From Celeribacter baekdonensis B30 (lineage in GTDB: Bacteria; Pseudomonadota; Alphaproteobacteria; Rhodobacterales; Rhodobacteraceae), in assembly GCF_000299875.1 (NCBI RefSeq), contig NZ_AMRK01000008.1, positions 1 to 64,000 on the forward strand: a stretch of 64,000 nucleotides of DNA. The letters are read 5' to 3'. Below the pieces are notes generated by a model. The model made no database searches. It saw only the letters and a program-made list of their open reading frames with translations, and was not told the origin of the DNA. The translations under genes were made by a program, and so were the position numbers. The stretch's first letter is position 1, and each line of letters begins with the position of its first letter. This document shows, piece by piece, positions 1-9,535 of this stretch.

Positions 1-333
1 GCCGCCATTGCCACCGATGAGGGCACAACGAAAACCTCCGCTGCCTCGACAGTCACGGCGCGTGTGCCCGACAGCAAAATCCCATCCAGTGCCCCCACCA
101 CCGTGGCACGCGCCGCGACGGTGAAAAATGCGATCAACCTGCGCGCCTTGAACCTGATGGGCGTCTATGGGTCGAGTTCGGATCGCCGCGCGCTTGTGCG
201 TCTGCCATCTGGGCGCTTTGCCAAGGTCAAGATCGGCGACAAGATCGACGGCGGACGGGTGCAATCCATTGGCTCTGACTCTCTGACCTATGTGAAAAAC
301 GGCCGCTCCATCACGCTTGAGGTCGCGGGCTAA
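1..333 (+). CDS. C-terminal end of an uncharacterised protein (5' end outside window)
   Basis: The frame is open from base 1, so this is only the last 110 residues of a longer protein. The visible part has a Thr/Ala/Ser-rich linker followed by a compact domain with a basic patch (SSDRRALVRLPSGRFAKVKIGD), a G-G-R-V turn and a C-terminal hydrophobic strand. Small C-terminal domains of this kind resemble the beta-rich PilP/GspC-type domains at the ends of long Ala/Pro-rich Rhodobacteraceae proteins of unknown role. That resemblance is only a guess from pattern. The apparent GTG at position 64 is an internal Val codon, not a start. Confidence 0.6.
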   Translation, partial: AAIATDEGTTKTSAASTVTARVPDSKIPSSAPTTVARAATVKNAINLRALNLMGVYGSSSDRRALVRLPSGRFAKVKIGDKIDGGRVQSIGSDSLTYVKNGRSITLEVAG

Positions 334-497
334 AGCACACAGCGCCGCTTGCCCGATTGCAGGCCTTTGGCGACGCTGCGGTGGTTTTGCATGCCCTTAG
401 CGCAACAATCTTTTGGAAAATAGCCGCGTGCTCTTGTCGTGTGCGCGCAGGTCTATACCTCTTAGATCAAACAGATACCCCAGATCGGAGTCCCCGG

Positions 498-2429
498 ATG
501 CAAGGCATGTTGGCCCAAGCCGTCATTTACCTCGCTGCCATTGTCGTCGCCGTGCCTTTGGCACGCAGGCTCGGGCTGGGGTCTGTGTTGGGCTATTTGA
601 TTGCCGGGATGATGATTGGGCCAGTGCTTGGGTTGGTGCAGCATTCGCAGAGCACCGATCTGATGCATTTCGCCGAATTTGGCGTGGTGATGATGTTGTT
701 TCTCATTGGGCTTGAGCTTGACCCGCGCGCCCTTTGGGAGATGCGCAATCGGTTGATTGGGCTGGGCGGGTTGCAAATCGTCGCCACCGGCGCCGCAATC
801 ACCGGGGCGTCGGTGTGGGCCGGGCTGGACTGGCAAACGGGGCTGGCGCTTGGGATGATCTTGTCACTGTCCTCAACCGCCGTGGTGCTTCAGACCCTCT
901 CTGAAAAGAAGTTGATCCATACGGGCGGTGGGCGCGCGGCGTTTTCCGTGCTTTTGACCCAAGACATCGCGGTGATCCCGATGTTGGCGCTGATGCCGCT
1001 TTTGGCCACGGGATCGCGCCTGACCATCAACCCCGACGGCTCAATCAGCCGTCCATCGGATTTGGCAAAAGTGGCCAGTGAACATAGCGTGTCTTTGGTC
1101 GAAGGCCTGCCCGCATGGGGTGTCACCCTGGTGACTTTGGGTGCGGTTGCGGCGATCATATTGGCCGGGGTCTTTCTGACCCGTCCGGTGTTTCGCTACA
1201 TCCACGCCGCCAATATGCGCGAGATTTATACCGCAGTGGCCCTGCTCATCGTCATCGGCATTGCATTGTTGATGAGCTCCGTCGGCCTTTCCCCCGCCCT
1301 TGGCACATTTCTGGCTGGTGTCGTCCTGGCCAACTCCGAGTTTCGCCATGAATTGGAAAGCTCGATCGAGCCGTTCAAAGGCCTGCTTTTGGGGCTGTTT
1401 TTCATCGCCGTTGGTGCCGGCATCAACTTTACGGTGCTGTTTCGCGATCCGATTTTGATCATCGGGCTGACCGTGGTGTTGATGGTGTCAAAGGGGCTGA
1501 TCCTGTTTGCCATCGGGCGAATTTTTGCATTGCGCAAACGGGCGCAATGGCTTTTTGCCCTCTCTCTGGCGCAGGCCGGGGAATTTGGCATGGTCTTGAC
1601 CACCTTCGCCCTGCAACAGCATGTCTTATCAACCTATTTGGCCGAACGCGTGTTGCTGGTCATTGCGCTGTCTTTGATGTTCACGCCGCTGTTTTTCATG
1701 CTGCATGATGCTCTGCGTCAAAAATTGGCCGACCGGGTCGAGGATCAGCCCGCCGACAAGATCGACGAACAACATTCCATCATCATCGCCGGGATCGGGC
1801 GGTTTGGTCAGGTGGTGAACCGCTTGGTGCAGGCCTCAGGCTTTCACACCACGGTGCTGGATCACGATCTGAAGACCATTCAACTGATGCGCAAATTTGG
1901 CTTTAAGGGCTTCTTTGGCGACCCGACCCGCCCCGAGCTTTTGCATGCGGCAGGGCTTGAGACGGCAAAGATTTTGGTGGTGGCGCTCGATGATCAAAAA
2001 GCGGCGGTGCATTTGGTCGCCTATGCCCGCAAACAGCGGCCCGATCTGTTCATCATCGCCCGTGCTCGCGACCGCATCCATGTCTATGAATTATACCAAG
2101 CCGGGGCCGATAAAATCGTGCGCGAAATGTTCGACAGTTCCCTGCGCGCGGGCCGCTATGTCTTGGAACAGATGGGATTCTCCGAATACGACGCCTCAGT
2201 CACCGAACAGGCCTATTACCAACATGACCGCGAGGCGTTGCGGATCATGGCACAGCTTTGGGACCCGAATATTCCGACAGCGGAGAACACCGCCTATATC
2301 GAACGCTCGCGCAGTTTGGCCACCGATTTTGAGGCGGAATTGATTGCGCTTTTGGAAAAGAAGCGTGCGGAAATTAAAGACAAAAGCAAAGAGCCTCAGG
2401 AGCGCGCGTCGTCAAACCGCGCGCCGTGA
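498..2429 (+). CDS. Monovalent cation:proton antiporter-2 family protein (KefB/KefC-like)
   Basis: Integral membrane transporter of the CPA2 family, which exchanges K+ (or Na+) for protons. The first ~390 residues form about 11-13 hydrophobic helices, including the family motif region LGYLIAGMMIGP and GLELDPRALW. A linker then leads to a Rossmann-type TrkA-N (RCK N) domain starting near IIIAGIGRFGQVVNRL, the nucleotide-binding Gly-rich loop (G-x-G-x-x-G). The tail is basic. I chose the ATG at 498 because GGAG lies 7 bases upstream and homologues begin with the first membrane helix; the frame remains open upstream to a TTG at 357. It ends 15 bases before the convergent cobT stop. Whether it is glutathione-gated like KefC cannot be told. 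Confidence 0.9.
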   Translation: MQGMLAQAVIYLAAIVVAVPLARRLGLGSVLGYLIAGMMIGPVLGLVQHSQSTDLMHFAEFGVVMMLFLIGLELDPRALWEMRNRLIGLGGLQIVATGAAITGASVWAGLDWQTGLALGMILSLSSTAVVLQTLSEKKLIHTGGGRAAFSVLLTQDIAVIPMLALMPLLATGSRLTINPDGSISRPSDLAKVASEHSVSLVEGLPAWGVTLVTLGAVAAIILAGVFLTRPVFRYIHAANMREIYTAVALLIVIGIALLMSSVGLSPALGTFLAGVVLANSEFRHELESSIEPFKGLLLGLFFIAVGAGINFTVLFRDPILIIGLTVVLMVSKGLILFAIGRIFALRKRAQWLFALSLAQAGEFGMVLTTFALQQHVLSTYLAERVLLVIALSLMFTPLFFMLHDALRQKLADRVEDQPADKIDEQHSIIIAGIGRFGQVVNRLVQASGFHTTVLDHDLKTIQLMRKFGFKGFFGDPTRPELLHAAGLETAKILVVALDDQKAAVHLVAYARKQRPDLFIIARARDRIHVYELYQAGADKIVREMFDSSLRAGRYVLEQMGFSEYDASVTEQAYYQHDREALRIMAQLWDPNIPTAENTAYIERSRSLATDFEAELIALLEKKRAEIKDKSKEPQERASSNRAP

Positions 2430-2444
2430 CAGCCGACGCGCCGT

Positions 2445-3449
2445 TTACCCCGCCGACACGCCTGCCTCGGCAAAGGTCGCCATGCCCGACAGGCATTCGA
2501 CCGCGCCTTTGACCAGAGGGATGACCAAGCCCGCACCCGAGCCTTCGCCAAGGCGCAGACCCAGCGACACCAACGGCTCTTTGTCGATCGCCTCGAGGAC
2601 GGCGCGATGGGCCGCTTCGGCGGACTGATGTCCGGCGATGCAATGGTCCAAAGCCCCCGGCACCGCCTTTTCAAGACAGGCCGCCGCCACACAGCAAATG
2701 AACCCGTCCAAAATCACCGGAATGCGCAAGACCCGCGCCCGCGCAATCGCACCCGCCATCGCCGCCACTTCACGCCCGCCTAAACTCGCAAGGATCGCAA
2801 GCGGGGCTTTGCCCCCATGCAGGGCCACGCCCGCCGCACAGACCTCTTCTTTGAGTTTCAAACCGGCGTCATCCACGCCCGTGCCGCGCCCGACCCAATC
2901 GGCCGCAAGCCCACCAAACAAAGCATGGGCCATCGCCGCCGCCGAGGTGGTGTTGCCGATGCCCATTTCGCCGACGACCAAAAGATCGGCCTTTGGATCG
3001 ACCGCGTCCCAGCCGGTTTTGAGGGCGCGCACGCAGTCCGCCTCAGACATCGCCACGGTCTCGGTGAAGTCCCCGGTGGGACGGTCCAGCTCAAGCGCAT
3101 GCACAGACATTGATGCGCCTGCGTTGCGCGCCAATTGGTTAATCGCGGCTCCGCCCTGTTGGAAATTCGCGACCATTTGCACGGTCACCTCGACCGGAAA
3201 GGCCGACACGCCGCGCGCGGTGACGCCGTGATTTCCGGCAAAAATCGCCACTTGTGGCTTTTCAATCCGGGGCCGGCCCTCGCCGCGCCAGGCCGCGTAC
3301 CAAATGCCGATCTCTTCCAAACGGCCAAGGCTGCCGGCGGGTTTGGTCAGTTGCGCATTGCGCGCGGTCGCTGCGGCTTGCGCCTCCATATCCGGGCCGG
3401 GGGCCTGTTTCAGAATCCGTTCAAATCCGGCAAGATCGGAAAAAGCCAT
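2445..3449 (-). CDS. cobT: Nicotinate-nucleotide--dimethylbenzimidazole phosphoribosyltransferase
   Basis: Makes alpha-ribazole-5'-phosphate from DMB and nicotinate mononucleotide, the lower-ligand step of cobalamin nucleotide-loop assembly. It is 334 residues, the usual CobT length. Recognisable blocks are [11 protein letters not shown] near the N-terminus, [10 protein letters not shown], the central [22 protein letters not shown] and the C-terminal [11 protein letters not shown], which contains the conserved catalytic Glu of the family. The start is the ATG at 3449 with GAGGGAG upstream; the frame extends further 5' but only over the divergent cobS. cobS begins 124 bases away on the other strand, so the two share a divergent promoter region and act in the same pathway. 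Confidence 0.95.
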   Translation of the reverse strand: MAFSDLAGFERILKQAPGPDMEAQAAATARNAQLTKPAGSLGRLEEIGIWYAAWRGEGRPRIEKPQVAIFAGNHGVTARGVSAFPVEVTVQMVANFQQGGAAINQLARNAGASMSVHALELDRPTGDFTETVAMSEADCVRALKTGWDAVDPKADLLVVGEMGIGNTTSAAAMAHALFGGLAADWVGRGTGVDDAGLKLKEEVCAAGVALHGGKAPLAILASLGGREVAAMAGAIARARVLRIPVILDGFICCVAAACLEKAVPGALDHCIAGHQSAEAAHRAVLEAIDKEPLVSLGLRLGEGSGAGLVIPLVKGAVECLSGMATFAEAGVSAG

Positions 3450-3573
3450 GTACCGCACTCCCTCATTGTTTTGTCTGGGCATTGTCTTTGTCTGGCATTG
3501 TATTCGTGTCGCTGGGGTTTTATCCCGAGAGTCAGACCAAGGACAGGACCGATTTGCCGCAAAGGAGACGTCC

Positions 3574-4350
3574 ATGACCAAAGCCGACACACCACGTTTT
3601 ACACCGCGTTTTAAACCACGGGCCGAGGACATCGCCACCAGCCTCGCGATCCTGACGCGCATCCCGGTCAAGACCGGGTTCAGCCGCACGGCACAGGCGG
3701 CATGGGCCTTTCCTGTGGCGGGGCTTGCCGTCGGGCTTGTGCCCGGTGCCGTGGCAACGATTGCGGGCTGGTTCGAGTTGGGCGCGGGGTTGATTGCCGG
3801 GTTCACCATGGCCGCGGCGGTGATCGTCACCGGCGCGATGCACGAAGACGGGCTGGCCGATTGCGCCGATGGGTTTTGGGGCGGCTGGGAACGACTTAAG
3901 CGCCTTGAGATCATGCATGACAGCCGTATCGGCACCTACGGGGTTTTGGCGCTTGGCTTGGCCTTGCTGTTGCGGTTCTCGGCGCTCTCGGTCTTGGCGC
4001 ATGAGGATGTGATCGTCACAGCGCTCATCGCCTCCGCCGTGCTGTCGCGCGCCTCCCTGCCCTATGTGATGCTGCTGTTGCCCCATGCCCGCACCGATGG
4101 GCTTTCGGTGCAAACCGGACGTCCGCCACGCGATGCGGCGAGCCTTGGGGCCATGGTGGCTTTGGTGCTGTCAGGGATTGTGGTCGGCTTTGTTCCGACC
4201 GTGATTGCGGCCTCGGCCATCGTGCTGACCAGCTTTGTCGCCGCCAAAATCGCGCAGTCCAAAATCGGCGGGCAAACCGGCGATGTTTTGGGCGCAACCC
4301 AAGTTTTGTGCGAGATCGCGGCGCTCACAGTGTTTACGGCGCTGGCTTAA
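3574..4350 (+). CDS. cobS: Adenosylcobinamide-GDP ribazoletransferase (cobalamin synthase)
   Basis: Joins alpha-ribazole (phosphate) to adenosylcobinamide-GDP, the last assembly step of B12; an inner-membrane enzyme. The 258 residues carry the family's early ILTRIPV motif, the acidic metal-binding stretch [15 protein letters not shown], the HDSRIGTYG motif, then several hydrophobic helices and a [10 protein letters not shown] segment. The start is the ATG at 3574, preceded by AAAGGAGA; the longer open frame runs back through the divergent cobT promoter. The gene is also called cobV in alphaproteobacterial literature. Its stop overlaps the convergent RraB-like gene by 4 bases. Confidence 0.94.
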   Translation: MTKADTPRFTPRFKPRAEDIATSLAILTRIPVKTGFSRTAQAAWAFPVAGLAVGLVPGAVATIAGWFELGAGLIAGFTMAAAVIVTGAMHEDGLADCADGFWGGWERLKRLEIMHDSRIGTYGVLALGLALLLRFSALSVLAHEDVIVTALIASAVLSRASLPYVMLLLPHARTDGLSVQTGRPPRDAASLGAMVALVLSGIVVGFVPTVIAASAIVLTSFVAAKIAQSKIGGQTGDVLGATQVLCEIAALTVFTALA

Positions 4351-4682
4351 CTTGTTGGCGACAACCCCGTAAAGCCCCATCCATCCGGTGAAAACCCGAA
4401 TTGCAGCGCCAAAAGAGTGACCTCTTCTTCGTGCAACCAAACGGTTTCCAAACTCATGGAAAGCGGCTGCGTTGTCGCCGTGAGATAACCCTCCCCCTCG
4501 AACCTCTTGACCGTATAGCCCGCTCGTCTCAATGCATCTTCACAGGCTTGCCAATCGGCAGCCTCGCCATTGGGAACCAATGCATAATCAATCTTGGCGC
4601 GTCCAGGAATGCCGTATTCGGCATCAATCTTTTGAAACACTGCGACGGTATCCGCCTGCAAACTTTGGAAATCAAAATCCAT
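4347..4682 (-). CDS. RraB-like ribonuclease E inhibitor domain protein
   Basis: A 111-residue soluble protein that resembles the RraB (regulator of ribonuclease activity B) family: an N-terminal helix with acidic residues, the Y-x-I-x-G-R block, then DWQACEDALRRAGY and a short beta strand ending in the C-terminal W-G-F-x-G segment. Family members bind RNase E or act as related small regulators; here that role is inferred from the fold pattern only. The gene stands alone between cobS (4-base convergent overlap) and carD (99 bases away, same strand). Confidence 0.65.
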   Translation of the reverse strand: MDFDFQSLQADTVAVFQKIDAEYGIPGRAKIDYALVPNGEAADWQACEDALRRAGYTVKRFEGEGYLTATTQPLSMSLETVWLHEEEVTLLALQFGFSPDGWGFTGLSPTS

Positions 4683-4781
4683 AGAAACAGCCTTTCAAAA
4701 TACTCTGTCATCCAACGCCAACATGAAAACCGCCGCAAGGTCTCCCTTACGGCGGTCATCATGTCTACATCACAGCCGAGA

Positions 4782-5297
4782 TCAGGCGGCGGCCACGCGG
4801 CCGACGAGCACGTCAGAGATTTTCTTTTGCGCTTCGGTCTCATCCGAGCCGGACACGGCCGCGAATTCGCGGGTCAGGCGGTCAAGGGCGGCTTCGTAAA
4901 GCTGACGCTCAGAATAGCTTTGCTCGCGCTGATCGTCGGTGCGGTGCAGGTCGCGGACCACTTCGGCGATGGCGATCAGGTCGCCGGAGTTGATTTTTTG
5001 CTCATACTCCTGCGCCCGGCGCGACCACATGGCGCGTTTGACCTTGGCCTTGCCTTTCAGCGTGCGCATGGCTTCGTTGACCACATCGGGCGAGCTGAGC
5101 GAGCGCATGCCCACTTCGGTCGCTTTGTTGGTCGGAACGCGCAGCGTCATCTTGTCCTTTTCAAAGGAGATGACGAAAAGTTCGAGGGACATGCCCGCGA
5201 TTTCCTGTTCTTCGATCGACACGATCTGACCCACGCCATGGGCGGGGTAAACAACGAAATCACTGGGGCGGAAGTCTAATTTTCTGGTCTTGCTCAT
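4782..5297 (-). CDS. carD: CarD family transcriptional regulator
   Basis: RNA polymerase-binding regulator with the CarD/CdnL fold. The N-terminal RNAP-interacting domain (F-VVYPAHGVGQIVSIEEQEI ... FVISFEKDKMTLRVPTNKA) is followed by a helical domain (MWSRRAQEYEQKINSGD, IAEVVRDL) that contacts the promoter fork in CdnL. At 171 residues it is the normal length for alphaproteobacterial CarD, which stabilises open complexes at rRNA and other promoters. I chose the ATG at 5297, MSKTRKLDF, as in homologues; a GAGG lies about 13 bases upstream. An upstream in-frame ATG at 5333 would add 12 residues. Confidence 0.93.
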   Translation of the reverse strand: MSKTRKLDFRPSDFVVYPAHGVGQIVSIEEQEIAGMSLELFVISFEKDKMTLRVPTNKATEVGMRSLSSPDVVNEAMRTLKGKAKVKRAMWSRRAQEYEQKINSGDLIAIAEVVRDLHRTDDQREQSYSERQLYEAALDRLTREFAAVSGSDETEAQKKISDVLVGRVAAA

Positions 5298-5721
5298 TTG
5301 CAGTCTTTTTCCTCGCAGGAACCTTTTAGGCACATCATCGGGCGCTTATCCTCGGCACGGGTCTCACATTGCCTCACCCAATCCGGCGCACATAAAAGCC
5401 TAAGGTCGGGAACCATCTGGCCCCGAGGGAGCTTTTGGGTCTAAATTTGGCGCGAAAAACCCAATCCCCTGAAAAGCAAGCTTTGGGGGTTGAGGTTGAT
5501 ATGCCCTGATGTGGTCTGATCAATATAGCACAAAAATAGGGCCAAAGAAAGCGCGGCGCGCAGTCCGGACCGGATATCCCCCCGGTTTTCAGGCCCCTTC
5601 CCCTTGTTTTTAAGAGGATGAGTCGACTCTAAAGACGAAAATGGGCCCGAAATCGGACCCATTTCAAACGCGAATCACTTTCGGTCCCTCCTGAGGGCCG
5701 CAAAGAGTGGATAGCTTGGGC
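5298..5721. other. Intergenic region between carD and fdxA
   Basis: 424 bases without a convincing gene. It should hold the carD promoter (reading leftwards) and it holds the likely fdxA terminator at 5638-5664. The stretch around 5440-5600 is AT-richer than the genes on either side and contains T- and A-runs; an open frame of 73 codons there has no recognisable features and is not called. Confidence 0.6.
5638..5664 (-). terminator. Probable intrinsic terminator of the helicase-S4-fdxA operon
   Basis: Inverted repeat AAATGGGcCCGA / TCGGaCCCATTT with one central mismatch and a 2-3 base loop. Read on the minus strand it ends in TTTTC, as expected for termination downstream of fdxA. Confidence 0.6.
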
Positions 5722-6060
5722 TTAGGAGCCCTCGCCCGGCGCCTCGGAGAAATATTTCTCCATCTTGCCGCTTTCACCGTCTTTTTCTTCATAGCCCGGC
5801 AGCGGGTCTTTTTTGGCCAAAATGACCGGCCAGGCTTCGGAGTATTTGCGGTTGAACTCGACCCATTTTTCCATGTCCGGCTCGGTGTCCGGGCGGATCG
5901 CATCGGCGGGGCATTCCGGTTCGCAGACGCCACAGTCAATGCATTCGTCCGGGTGGATCACCAACATGTTTTCGCCCTCGTAGAAACAATCCACAGGGCA
6001 CACCTCGACACAGTCGGTGTATTTGCAGGCGATACAGTTCTCGATAACGACGTAGGTCAT
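5722..6060 (-). CDS. fdxA: Ferredoxin FdxA (7Fe, [3Fe-4S][4Fe-4S])
   Basis: Soluble electron carrier of the bacterial 7Fe type, 112 residues. The start has the signature [21 protein letters not shown], followed by [19 protein letters not shown]. The first cluster motif is C-x7-C-x3-C-P and the second C-x2-C-x2-C-x3-C-P, the arrangement of Azotobacter-type FdxA. The long acidic C-terminal tail (about 50 residues with [19 protein letters not shown]) is normal for the family. It sits 51 bases after the S4 gene on the same strand and is the last gene of the operon. The physiological partner cannot be read from the sequence. Confidence 0.95.
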   Translation of the reverse strand: MTYVVIENCIACKYTDCVEVCPVDCFYEGENMLVIHPDECIDCGVCEPECPADAIRPDTEPDMEKWVEFNRKYSEAWPVILAKKDPLPGYEEKDGESGKMEKYFSEAPGEGS

Positions 6061-6111
6061 GTCGGCTCATCCAAATCTAAAGTCCCGACCCAATTAGCCG
6101 GATGGGGCGCA

Positions 6112-6507
6112 TCATTCAAGCCAGTCAGGGCGAGAAAGGAGGCCGGTGCGACGATCTTTCTTTGTCGGACGCCCTTTTCCCTCAAATTTCGGTGCGGGCG
6201 GAACATAATCCTTATCGCCAGGCACATGGGCCACTGGCGGGCTAAGGTCCTCGTAAAGCGCTTGGGCTTCGGGGGCCGGTCCGCGGCGGGTGCCACAGGC
6301 GACCAGCTTGACGACGCGGATGTGATTGCCCTGCGCAAAGGTCAAAACATCCCCTGCGCCAACGGTGGTGGCAGCTTTCGACACTTTGTTGGAATTGACC
6401 CGCACATGGCCGCCTGTGACGATCTTGGCCGCCAAGCTGCGGGTTTTGAAAAAGCGGGCATACCAAAGCCACTTGTCGAGGCGAAGGCTGTCCCGCTTTT
6501 CCATCAT
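6112..6507 (-). CDS. RNA-binding S4 domain protein (HslR-like)
   Basis: 131 residues with an N-terminal S4 RNA-binding domain: LRLDKWLWYARFFKTRSLAAKIV, then GHVRVNSNKVSKAATTVGAGD. This is the pattern of HslR (Hsp15), which in E. coli binds 50S-nascent chain-tRNA complexes during heat stress and helps recycle them. The C-terminal half is basic and Pro/Lys-rich (GKGRPTKKDRR), typical of alphaproteobacterial members. It lies 26 bases after the RNA helicase gene, and the pairing of an S4 protein with a helicase suggests a shared role with RNA or ribosomes. That link is inference. Confidence 0.88.
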   Translation of the reverse strand: MMEKRDSLRLDKWLWYARFFKTRSLAAKIVTGGHVRVNSNKVSKAATTVGAGDVLTFAQGNHIRVVKLVACGTRRGPAPEAQALYEDLSPPVAHVPGDKDYVPPAPKFEGKGRPTKKDRRTGLLSRPDWLE

Positions 6508-6533
6508 AGGCGCACCGTAGACATTGGGGCCTC

Positions 6534-9485
6534 TTACTTTTTGTCTTTCAAACCCATCAGCGCAGCGGCGAAGGGGTTGTCCATGTCGATCGGCTTTTCT
6601 TTGCGCGGCGGGCGGGCGGAGAAGCTTTGTGGCTTGTTGCCGTCTTTGCCTTTGCCCCCATCACGACCACCATCACGGCGCGGTTTGCCGCCTTTACCCT
6701 CGGGTTTTCCATGCGGCTTGCCACCGGATTTTTTGCCCTGCGGACGCTCGCCGCCTTGGCGTTCGCCAGCTTGACGATCCCCGCCCTGACGATTTTGGCC
6801 CCGGTTGCCGCCACGGTTTCCACTGCGATTGCCACCCCAGGTGAAGGTCACAAAGCCCTCCATCTCAGGGCTTTCCATCTCAACGGGCGCTTCAACATCG
6901 GCATCACTCACGGCCTCGGCCGCGCTTGGCTCCGCATCGGCAATGACCGCCGCCTCTGGCGCGGCGGCAACGGCGTCTTCCGCCACAGGCGTTTCAGCGA
7001 CGGTATCCGCAACGGGCGCATCTGTCGCTTCCGGCGCGGCAGCTTCAGTGGTTTCTGCATCTGGGGCTTCTGTAACAGGAGCCGCCACAACGGCTTTGAC
7101 CTTGGGGCGTTCGCCTTTTTCGGCCTTATAGCCCAGACCCACCATAAGATCGGCGAATTGCTCCAATGTCATGCCAGTGATCGACAGCATGTCGGGGTTG
7201 GCCTCAAAGCCGCCCCGGCTGTCTTGTCCACGCAGCAAATCGGCCAGACGTTCCAACATGTCGATGCGGATCGCACGGGCCCCGGCCAAACGATAGCCGG
7301 AGGTCACGTAATAGCCCTCTGGCGCGTCAACAACCGCCGGAATGGTCACCAGACCTGCGGGCGGGCTGTCAGGGAATTCGTCGAATTTCGCGTTCAACGC
7401 CCAAAGCAAAAGCCGCAACCGGGTCGGTGCAGGTTTCAACAGCAAAGGCAGGAAGATCGTGAACTGACCAAAGCGCACACCATGTTTGCGCAGCGCGCCA
7501 CGGGCATCTTGGTCCAGGTCCTTGACCTCTGTTGCCACCTGATCGCGCGGGATCACGCCATAGCTTTCGCCCAAACGGAAGGCAAAGCCACGCGCCAGCC
7601 CGGTCAGGGTCTCGTCGCGGGTCAGGTTCAACAGCGGTTCAAACAGGGTCGCGATTTTGCGGTCGATGAAATGCTGCAACCGGCGTTGGACCTTTTCAGC
7701 CACATCCGTGCTTGCGCCCTCGGCGACAAATGCCACCGCGCGCGGTTTCAAAATGTCATCGCCCGCAACCAGTTTGCCCACGGCATGTTCGCCCCACATC
7801 AGGCCACCTTGGTCGGTGAAATCCATCTCTGTGTCCGGCGCATTATAGAACCGGTCGGCACGCAGGCTAAATTCCGGTGCCAATGCGGCCAACGCGGCTT
7901 GTGCCAACGTCTTTGCCTCATCCGGCGTTGCGGATTTGTCCTGAATAAACTGGAACCCTTCAAGACGGCCGATGAACTCGCCCTCAACCGTCACTTCACC
8001 CTTGTCGTTCACGTCGGCCACAAGGCCCTCCTTCTGTTTGAGCCGCCGAAGGAGCACACTCGTCCGCCGGTCCACAAATCTCTGCGTCAGTGCACCATGG
8101 AGCGCATCCGACAAACGGTCTTCTACAGCGCGCGTCTCGCCGCGCCAATGGCTTTCGTCATCAACCCAGTTTTCGCGTTGAGCAACATAGGTCCAAGTCC
8201 GAATATAGGCGAGTCTTTTGGATAAAGTGTCGATATTGCCCTGCGTGTGGTCAATGCGTTTGACCTGCTGGGCCAGCCAATCGTCGGGAACCCGCCCATA
8301 TTCGTGCAAAAATTCATAAATCCGCTCAAGCAACGTGGTGTGTTCGCCGTGACTGATTCCGCGAAAATCGGGGATTCGGCACACGTCCCACAACAGTCTC
8401 ACATCGCGCCCGGTGCGCACCCGCGGCCGCACCGATTTGAGATCGGACAGCGTTTTGAGCGACAAAAGATCATCGGCATCACGCGCACGCACCAAGGCGG
8501 GATCGGTCGGCATTTTTTCGAGCGACTGAATGAGGGCATCGACAGAGCCGAATTCAAGCCGGGAATTGCGCCAATTGAGTTTTTTGATTGGGGTAAACCG
8601 ATGTTCTTCGATGGCGAGGGTCACCTCTTCGTCAAATGGCTCCGCCTCGCCCGTCACGCCAAATGTGCCATCGGTTTGATAGCGCCCGGCCCGGCCCGCG
8701 ATCTGGGCCAACTCATTGGGGGCGAGGTGGCGCATCCGGCGACCATCGAATTTAATCGTGGAAGAAAACGCCACATGGGTGACGTCCAAATTCAACCCCA
8801 TGCCAATCGCATCGGTGGCAACCAAATAATCGACTTCGCCGTTTTGATACATCTCGACCTGGGCGTTGCGTGTCCGCGGGCTCAGCGCCCCCATCACCAC
8901 CGCCGCACCGCCTTTTTGACGACGCAGCAGCTCGGCAATGGCATAGACGTCATCGACGGAGAATCCGACGATGGCGGCGCGCGCGGGCATGCGGCTGATC
9001 TTTTTCGAACCGGAATAGGTGAGCCGAGAGAATCGATCCCGATGCATGAACTGCGCCTTGGGCACCAGATTGGCAATCACCGAGCGCATCGAATCGCTGC
9101 CCATAAACAGCGTCTCATGCAGGCCGCGCGCGTTCAAAAGCCGGTCGGTGAACACATGACCGCGCTCGGGATCGGCACAGAGTTGAATTTCATCAACGGC
9201 CAGAAAATCCGCGCCCATTCCCGTCGGCATCGCCTCAACGGTACAGACCCAATATTGCGCCCGTGCGGGGACAATCCGCTCTTCGCCCGTCACCAACGCC
9301 ACCACGGAGGGGCCGCGCCGCGCGACGATCTTGTCATAGACTTCCCGCGCCAAAAGCCGCAGCGGCAGGCCTATCACGCCGGTGCGATAGGCCAACATGC
9401 GTTCAATCGCATAGTGGGTTTTGCCTGTGTTGGTGGGCCCGAGCACCGCAGTGATGCGCCCCCCCGTCCCCATCGCGCCGCTCAT
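6534..9485 (-). CDS. SUV3-like superfamily 2 RNA helicase with disordered basic C-terminus
   Basis: 983 residues. The helicase core starts almost at once: Walker A GPTNTGKTH (about residue 17), DEIQ as motif II, the GSDS segment as motif III, then a helicase-C domain with SATDAIGMGLNLDV and QIAGRAGRYQ (motif VI). This order matches SUV3-type ATP-dependent RNA helicases of mitochondria and alphaproteobacteria. From about residue 780 the protein becomes low-complexity: first Ala/Glu/Pro/Val-rich, then Gly/Arg/Lys/Gln-rich with GNRGG, RQGG and GGKPHGKPEGKGGK blocks, an RGG-like RNA-binding tail, and it ends in an MDNPFAAAL motif. The start is the ATG at 9485; the open frame also permits a TTG nine codons earlier. 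First gene of the S4/fdxA operon. Confidence 0.9.
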   Translation of the reverse strand: MSGAMGTGGRITAVLGPTNTGKTHYAIERMLAYRTGVIGLPLRLLAREVYDKIVARRGPSVVALVTGEERIVPARAQYWVCTVEAMPTGMGADFLAVDEIQLCADPERGHVFTDRLLNARGLHETLFMGSDSMRSVIANLVPKAQFMHRDRFSRLTYSGSKKISRMPARAAIVGFSVDDVYAIAELLRRQKGGAAVVMGALSPRTRNAQVEMYQNGEVDYLVATDAIGMGLNLDVTHVAFSSTIKFDGRRMRHLAPNELAQIAGRAGRYQTDGTFGVTGEAEPFDEEVTLAIEEHRFTPIKKLNWRNSRLEFGSVDALIQSLEKMPTDPALVRARDADDLLSLKTLSDLKSVRPRVRTGRDVRLLWDVCRIPDFRGISHGEHTTLLERIYEFLHEYGRVPDDWLAQQVKRIDHTQGNIDTLSKRLAYIRTWTYVAQRENWVDDESHWRGETRAVEDRLSDALHGALTQRFVDRRTSVLLRRLKQKEGLVADVNDKGEVTVEGEFIGRLEGFQFIQDKSATPDEAKTLAQAALAALAPEFSLRADRFYNAPDTEMDFTDQGGLMWGEHAVGKLVAGDDILKPRAVAFVAEGASTDVAEKVQRRLQHFIDRKIATLFEPLLNLTRDETLTGLARGFAFRLGESYGVIPRDQVATEVKDLDQDARGALRKHGVRFGQFTIFLPLLLKPAPTRLRLLLWALNAKFDEFPDSPPAGLVTIPAVVDAPEGYYVTSGYRLAGARAIRIDMLERLADLLRGQDSRGGFEANPDMLSITGMTLEQFADLMVGLGYKAEKGERPKVKAVVAAPVTEAPDAETTEAAAPEATDAPVADTVAETPVAEDAVAAAPEAAVIADAEPSAAEAVSDADVEAPVEMESPEMEGFVTFTWGGNRSGNRGGNRGQNRQGGDRQAGERQGGERPQGKKSGGKPHGKPEGKGGKPRRDGGRDGGKGKDGNKPQSFSARPPRKEKPIDMDNPFAAALMGLKDKK

Positions 9486-9535
9486 CGCTTTGGTCTTTCT
9501 GTTTGGCCCCAAATGGGCGTCTGTGTCAGGGATGT

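Noticed and set aside
3450-3573. Cobalamin riboswitch between cobT and cobS
   Set aside because: The gap is only 124 bases, too short for the usual ~200-base element, and no B12-box-like sequence was seen.
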